Source: Falsiroseomonas ponticola (lineage in GTDB: Bacteria; Pseudomonadota; Alphaproteobacteria; Acetobacterales; Acetobacteraceae). Taken from it: a stretch of 64,000 nucleotides of DNA. Positions within the stretch are counted from its first letter, which is position 1; each line of letters starts with the position of its first letter. The stretch is taken from contig NZ_JAERQN010000010.1 in assembly GCF_016805305.1 (NCBI RefSeq), positions 186,001-250,000 on the forward strand. The letters are read 5' to 3'. The notes under the pieces were generated by a model that saw only the letters and a list, made by a program, of their open reading frames with translations, was not told the DNA's origin and did not search any database. Position numbers and translations under genes: made by a program. Below are positions 60,308 through 64,000 of this stretch, piece after piece.

Positions 60308-61011
60308 GCCGCGTGATCGGCCATGTCCGGGACCTGCGCCGCTTTCCCGTGAAATCCATGGGCGGCGAGGCGCGCGACGCGCTGGAGCTGCGCTGGCCCG
60401 GCCTGCTGGGGGACCGGCAATACGCCTTCCACCGGCTGGAGGAACGCGGCCGCTTCCCCTGGCTGACGGCGCGGATCGTGGCGCCGATGGTGCTGTTCCA
60501 GCCCCGCTACCGCGAGCCCGAGGACCCCCGGACCAGCGCCGTCAGCGTCCTGACGCCGGAGGGGGAGGAGCTGGACCTGCACGACCCCGCGCTGCTGGCC
60601 CGGCTGTCGGCGGCGGCCGGCCAGCCCATCGGCCTGATGCAGGTGGGGCGCGGGGTCTTCGACACCATGCCGGTCTCGATCGGCACCACCACGGGGCTCG
60701 GCCTGGTGGATGCGCTGCATGGCGCGGCGCTCGATCCGCGGCGCTTCCGGCTGAACGTGCTGATCGACACCGAGGAGCCGGAGGAGGCGCTGAAGGGCAG
60801 GCGGCTGGCCTTCGCCAGCGGCGCCAGCCTGTTGGTGAACGAAGGCATCCCGCGCTGCGCCATGGTGCAGGTGGACCCGGACACGGCGGCGCGCGATCCC
60901 TCGGTCCAGAAGACGGTCATCCACCACTTCGACAATTGCGTCGGCCTCTATGCCGCGACGGCCGCGTGCGGCGCCATCCGCGTGGGGGATGCTGTGGCGC
61001 TGCTGGATTGA
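60304..61011 (+). CDS. MOSC domain-containing protein with N-terminal beta-barrel
   Basis: The protein is 235 aa. The N-terminal MOSC_N barrel (RDLRRFPVKSMGGEARDALE) precedes a MOSC domain with RFRLNVLIDTEEPEEALKG, RCAMVQVDPDTA and FDNCVGLYAATAA, which includes a Cys that in this family ligates molybdenum or transfers sulfur. It probably carries molybdenum cofactor or sulfide groups; substrate unknown. ATGA overlap with the Bug gene is likely to reflect co-transcription rather than function. Confidence 0.88.
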   Translation: MSRVIGHVRDLRRFPVKSMGGEARDALELRWPGLLGDRQYAFHRLEERGRFPWLTARIVAPMVLFQPRYREPEDPRTSAVSVLTPEGEELDLHDPALLARLSAAAGQPIGLMQVGRGVFDTMPVSIGTTTGLGLVDALHGAALDPRRFRLNVLIDTEEPEEALKGRRLAFASGASLLVNEGIPRCAMVQVDPDTAARDPSVQKTVIHHFDNCVGLYAATAACGAIRVGDAVALLD

Positions 61012-61042
61012 GGCGCCGGGGCGCGCGGGCTACACCCGCCGG

Positions 61043-61945
61043 GTGACAGCAGCCCGACGCAACCTCGCCCTCGGGCTGTTCTTCGGCCTCACCGCGGCCA
61101 TCACCTGGGGCAGCCAGGCGGTGGTGGCGCGGGCGGGGACGCTGGCGGGGTTCTCGCCGCTCGATCTGTCCGTGCTGCGCTTCGCCACGGCGGGGCTGAT
61201 CCTGCTGCCCTTCGCCTGGCGCGGGCGGCATGCGCTGGCGCGGGTCGGGCCCTGGCGGCTGCTGGTGCTGGCCTGCTGCGGGGGCTTCGGCAATTCGCTG
61301 CTGTTCGGCGGCGGCGTGGTCTTCGCCCCGGCGACGCATGGCGGGACCATCGCGCCCATCACCGCGGCCGTGACGGGCGCGCTCTTCGCCATTCCCGCGC
61401 TGGGGGAGGTGCCGACGCGGGGGCGGGTGGTGGCGCTGGCGGGGCTGGCGCTGGGGCTGCTGCTGCTGGGCTGGGACGGGTTGCGGGGGGACCATCCCGG
61501 GGCCTGGCGGGGCGATATCCTGCTGTTCCTGGCGGGCGCCATCTGGGGCGGCTTCACGGTGCTGCTGCGGCGCTGGTCCATCCCGGCCCTGCCGGCCACG
61601 GCGGCGATCTGCGCCATTTCCGCCCTGGTGGTGATCCCGCCCTGGGTCTTGCTCGGCTTCGGCGCGGTGCCGGACCTGTCCTGGCGGGACGCGGCGCTGC
61701 AGATGGGCGGGCAGGGGATCATGTCCTCCGTCATCGCCATCAGCCTCTATGCCAAGGCCACGGAATACCTGGGCGCCACGCGGGCGGCCTGCGTTTCGAC
61801 CATGATGCCGGTGGCGGCGATCATCCTCTCCGTCACGCTGCTGGGCGAGAGCCTCGGCCCGCTGAAGGTCGCCGGCGTCGCGCTGGCGGTGGCGGCGATG
61901 CTGGGGGCGGTGCTGTTCACCGGGCGACGCGGCGCGGCGCGCTGA
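61043..61945 (+). CDS. EamA/DMT family transporter
   Basis: The protein is 300 aa with ten hydrophobic helices in two EamA repeats (GLTAAITWGSQAVVARAG, then GDILLFLAGAIWGGFTVLLR). It is an inner-membrane exporter of small metabolites, specificity unknown. GTG 61043 follows the MOSC gene by 31 nt without a clear Shine-Dalgarno. Confidence 0.9.
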   Translation: MTAARRNLALGLFFGLTAAITWGSQAVVARAGTLAGFSPLDLSVLRFATAGLILLPFAWRGRHALARVGPWRLLVLACCGGFGNSLLFGGGVVFAPATHGGTIAPITAAVTGALFAIPALGEVPTRGRVVALAGLALGLLLLGWDGLRGDHPGAWRGDILLFLAGAIWGGFTVLLRRWSIPALPATAAICAISALVVIPPWVLLGFGAVPDLSWRDAALQMGGQGIMSSVIAISLYAKATEYLGATRAACVSTMMPVAAIILSVTLLGESLGPLKVAGVALAVAAMLGAVLFTGRRGAAR

Positions 61946-61947
61946 GG

Positions 61948-62727
61948 CTAGATCGTCGGCACGGTGCCGCCATCGATCGCGTACTCCGCGCCATGGATCG
62001 CCGCGGCGCGGTCCGAGGCGAGGAAGGCGATCAGCTCCGCCACCTCCTCCAGCCTGGCGGGGCGGCCGATGGGGATGCCGCCCAGCGCCTCCAGGATCGC
62101 CTGCCGCGCCGCCTCCGGCGTGGTGCCGCCGCTGGCGGCCAGGCGCTCGACCAGGGCTTCCGACGCCTCGGTGTAGATCCAGCCGGGGGAGACGGTGTTC
62201 ACCCGCACGCCCCTGGGCCCGACCTCCTTCGACAGCGCCTTGCTGTAGGTCGTCAGCGCGGCCTTGGCGGCGGCATAGGCCGTGGTGGAGTCGGGCAGCG
62301 GCACGCGGCGCTGGATCGAGCCGACATGGATCACGGCCCCCGAACCCCGGGCCGCCATCGACGGCACCAGCAGGCGGTCGAGACGCACGGCCGGCATCAG
62401 GTTGAGGTCGAGCTCGGCCCGCCAATGGTCATCCGTCAGCGCCGCGAAGCCGCCGCCGGGGGCGCCGGAGCCGCCGAGCACATGGACCAGTACATCGACG
62501 CCGCCGAGGCGCTCCATCGCGGCCTCCGCCAGCGCCCGCGCGCCCTCCGCCGTCGTCAAATCCGCGGCCATGAACGCGGCGCCGGCGAGGTCCGCGGGCG
62601 GCTGGCGCGCCGCGGTCATCACGCGGGCGCCGGCGGCGAGGAAGCGGGCCACGGTGGCGCGGCCCGTTCCCTTGCTGCCGGCGGTGACCAGGATGCGGCG
62701 GCCCTCGAACTCGCGCCCCTCGGCCAT
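61948..62727 (-). CDS. SDR family oxidoreductase
   Basis: The protein is 259 aa. The glycine-rich loop LVTAGSKGTGRATVARFL (residues 12-29), catalytic Ser in IHVGSIQ and YxxxK in YAAAKAALT are all present, and GGTVPTI closes it. It is a classical NAD(P)-dependent reductase/dehydrogenase of unknown substrate. It shares TGATG with the upstream NTF2-like gene, so the pair is co-translated. Confidence 0.92.
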   Translation of the reverse strand: MAEGREFEGRRILVTAGSKGTGRATVARFLAAGARVMTAARQPPADLAGAAFMAADLTTAEGARALAEAAMERLGGVDVLVHVLGGSGAPGGGFAALTDDHWRAELDLNLMPAVRLDRLLVPSMAARGSGAVIHVGSIQRRVPLPDSTTAYAAAKAALTTYSKALSKEVGPRGVRVNTVSPGWIYTEASEALVERLAASGGTTPEAARQAILEALGGIPIGRPARLEEVAELIAFLASDRAAAIHGAEYAIDGGTVPTI

Positions 62728-63053
62728 CACGCGATCTCCAGCGCGGCGATGGCGTCGTCGCGGACCGTGAAGCGGAAGGTGAAGGCGATGGGGCTGCCCG
62801 GGAAATCGCCGCTGGTCAGGCCCTCCACGACGATCCCGCCGGCCTCCGCGTGCCAGCGCCGTGGCGTGAAGACGGCGCGGGCCGCGATGGTCGCGCCCGC
62901 GATCCAGGCGCGGATGGCGTCCCGCCCCGCATGGGTGCCGCCATCGTCCCGCACCACGGCATCCCGCGCGAAGGGGGCCAGCATGCCGGCCGCATCCAGC
63001 CTGGCATTGGCGGCGGCATAGGCGGCGATCGGGGGCGGCAGGGGTTGGGTCAT
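62727..63053 (-). CDS. NTF2-like (SnoaL-type) protein
   Basis: The protein is 108 aa. The pattern APFARDAVVRDDGGTHAGRD followed by RAWIAG and ITFRF-type strands (PIAFTFRFTVRDDAIAAL) is that of nuclear-transport-factor-2-like folds, which often isomerise or bind small ligands and accompany SDR enzymes. Divergent from the HxlR regulator gene 54 bp away. Confidence 0.88.
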   Translation of the reverse strand: MTQPLPPPIAAYAAANARLDAAGMLAPFARDAVVRDDGGTHAGRDAIRAWIAGATIAARAVFTPRRWHAEAGGIVVEGLTSGDFPGSPIAFTFRFTVRDDAIAALEIA

Positions 63054-63107
63054 GGCCAGTCTCCGGCGTTGCTTGTGCCGCGGGAAAGCTCGGTCCAGGG
63101 TGCCGGC

Positions 63108-63473
63108 ATGACAAGAACGAACCAGGAAGTAAGGGACTTACCCGCCGGTGAGCGCCCGGCCTACACGGCCCAATCCGCGGCCGAGGGCGTGCAGGGCGTC
63201 ATCCGGATGCTGGAGGGGCGATGGAAGCTCGTGATCCTGTTCCAGCTTTTCGGCGGGCAGGTGCGGCGCTTCTCGGAGCTGGAGCGGGCGATACCGGGCG
63301 TGTCGCAGAAGATGCTGATCCAGCAGTTGCGGCAGCTGGAGGCCGATGGGCTGGTGGCGCGGGTCGTCCACGCCCAGGTGCCGCCGAAGGTGGAGTATCA
63401 CCTGACCGAATGGGGCCAGGCGCTCTGTCCCGCGCTGGACGGGCTGCTGCGCTGGGTGGAGGCGGCGCGGTAG
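63108..63473 (+). CDS. HxlR family transcriptional regulator
   Basis: The protein is 121 aa. The winged helix is seen in LEGRWKLVILFQLFGGQVRR, RFSELERAIPGVSQKMLIQQ and LEADGLVARVVH, followed by PKVEYHLTEWGQAL. HxlR proteins respond to aldehydes or oxidants. It is divergent from the NTF2/SDR pair and probably controls it. The longer frame upstream is spurious. Confidence 0.92.
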   Translation: MTRTNQEVRDLPAGERPAYTAQSAAEGVQGVIRMLEGRWKLVILFQLFGGQVRRFSELERAIPGVSQKMLIQQLRQLEADGLVARVVHAQVPPKVEYHLTEWGQALCPALDGLLRWVEAAR

Positions 63474-63491
63474 GGGTGTGGCTTTTTAGTC

Positions 63492-63534
63492 GCTAACCCG
63501 ATTTAGCCGATTATGCCGTTTATGCGGGTTTAGC
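63492..63534. repeat. A+T-rich inverted repeat after the HxlR gene
   Basis: GCTAACCCG (63492-63500) and CGGGTTTAGC (63525-63534) can pair with one bulge around a 24-nt A+T-rich loop holding a near-repeat CCGATTTAG/CCGATTATG. The 43 bp are far less G+C-rich than the flanks. Could be a terminator relic or the edge of acquired DNA. Confidence 0.5.
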
Positions 63535-63545
63535 ACCGTTTTCGC

Positions 63546-63572
63546 GGGGTGTGCCTGGGCGATGCACGCCCC
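63546..63572. terminator. Hairpin, possible terminator
   Basis: A 9-bp stem (63546-63554 with 63564-63572, one G-U pair) with a 9-nt loop. No T tract follows it on the plus strand, so termination is uncertain. Confidence 0.3.
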
Positions 63573-63677
63573 GATCACCCTCCCGCCCTCGGGGGGAGTG
63601 CTTGAGCGGGCATGGGTGTGGCGCTTGATGGGGAGAACATAGCCCGAACGCGGCCGGTATTCCAGCATATTCGCGGG

Positions 63678-63827
63678 TCAGGGCGCCGGGCGGGGGGGCG
63701 TGCGGCAACGCCACCCGCATTCCCCACGAAGGTACCGCATGACCGGCCAGTCCCGGATGCGGGGCCACCCCGCGACCATGGCGATGATGGAAAGGCCGCC
63801 CACCACCAGCCAGTCGCGACGGTTCAA
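63678..63827 (-). CDS. Possible tiny membrane peptide
   Basis: A TTG-started frame of 49 codons. The peptide begins LNRRDWLVVGGLSIIAMVAG, i.e. a twin-arginine followed by a single hydrophobic segment, and continues with WPRIRDWPVMRYLRGECG, two cysteines and a proline-rich end. It starts 7 nt after the stop of the partial gene at the window edge, on the same strand. No family recognised and no clear ribosome-binding site. Confidence 0.4.
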   Translation of the reverse strand: MNRRDWLVVGGLSIIAMVAGWPRIRDWPVMRYLRGECGWRCRTPPRPAP

Positions 63828-63833
63828 GACTGC

Positions 63834-64000
63834 CTAGGGCTCCGGGTCCTGCCTGGCCCAGCGGGGCATGGCGCAGCCCATCAGGGCGGCCATCCGGTCC
63901 CGCGCCAGAAGGCGTTCGCGGGTCAGGCGGCGGATCGCCGCCTCATCGGGCACGCCGCGCGACCGTTCGGCGGCGATCAGCCGCTCCAGATCCGCCAGGC
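63834..64000 (-). CDS. Partial hypothetical protein at the window edge
   Basis: The frame is open from the right edge to a TAG at 63834, 54 residues visible. The sequence is helical and charged (DLERLIAAERSRGV, LTRERLLARDRMAALMG) and ends MPRWARQDPEP. No family recognised. Codon use is like that of the rest of the window, so it is probably the end of a real gene. Confidence 0.5.
   Translation of the reverse strand, partial: LADLERLIAAERSRGVPDEAAIRRLTRERLLARDRMAALMGCAMPRWARQDPEP

Noticed and set aside
63492..63534. Chromosome dimer-resolution (dif) site
   Set aside because: The inverted repeat lacks the XerC/XerD arm sequences and the 6-8 bp centre.
63486..63668. A 60-codon minus-strand frame in the A+T-rich patch
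   Set aside because: No ribosome-binding site, no hydrophobic or domain pattern, and it lies over the two hairpins.
1..64000. tRNA, rRNA, CRISPR array, insertion sequence or integrase
   Set aside because: No cloverleaf-like segment, no regularly spaced repeats and no transposase or recombinase reading frame was found.

Overview
The window is about 70% G+C, almost wall-to-wall coding, with many genes overlapping by 4 nt (ATGA or GTGA). It carries CDP-sugar genes, two Bug/TctC solute receptors, a TRAP system and many ABC importers. This mix suggests an alphaproteobacterium of the Acetobacteraceae (Roseomonas-like), but the assignment is inferred from gene content and composition only. I see no rRNA, tRNA, CRISPR array or insertion sequence.

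Region 1 (1-7151): after the tail of a peptide-type ABC ATPase comes a tightly coupled run. It holds a TPR/SPINDLY-type GT41 glycosyltransferase, then RfbF, RfbG, a TylCIII-type sugar C-methyltransferase, an RfbC-like epimerase and an NAD-dependent sugar reductase/epimerase. Together they look like a route from glucose-1-phosphate to a CDP-linked, probably C-methyl-branched 6-deoxysugar. Region 2 (7182-10827): a FatBDCE-type catecholate siderophore importer behind a Fur-box-like palindrome. Region 3 (10828-17966, minus): an oligopeptide-type ABC importer (SBP, B, C, D, F) ending in an AtzG/AtzE-like amidase pair. The SBP-permease gap contains five consecutive hairpins.

Region 4 (18030-29953): a surface-glycan island with a GT2/GT4 fusion, a 668-aa protein of unknown function, and an 1845-aa protein with two galectin-like domains, a GT31-like galactosyltransferase domain and a second GT domain. 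An APH/LPS-kinase-like phosphotransferase lies divergently. The giant galectin-GT fusion is the most unusual object in the window. Region 5 (30046-36174): a cold-shock gene with promoter and terminator, a small conserved protein ending in a 28-bp tandem repeat, a LOG protein, a beta-CASP nuclease and a three-component flavin/2Fe-2S amine (opine-type) oxidase.

Region 6 (36284-49073): a Bug receptor, a TRAP transporter with an enolase-superfamily sugar-acid enzyme, and then a DeoR/PfkB/HAD/PhnDCEE/GlpD catabolic locus. That locus probably imports a phosphorylated compound whose carbon enters glycolysis through GlpD. Region 7 (49074-54858): two unknown proteins, a cyanate operon (importer plus cyanase) and a small secreted protein. 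Region 8 (54863-59248): a CysA/W/T/SBP sulfate importer behind an Rrf2 regulator. Region 9 (59333-64000): a second Bug receptor, a MOSC protein, an EamA exporter, an SDR/NTF2-like/HxlR module, and a right end of different, less G+C-rich character with tiny genes.
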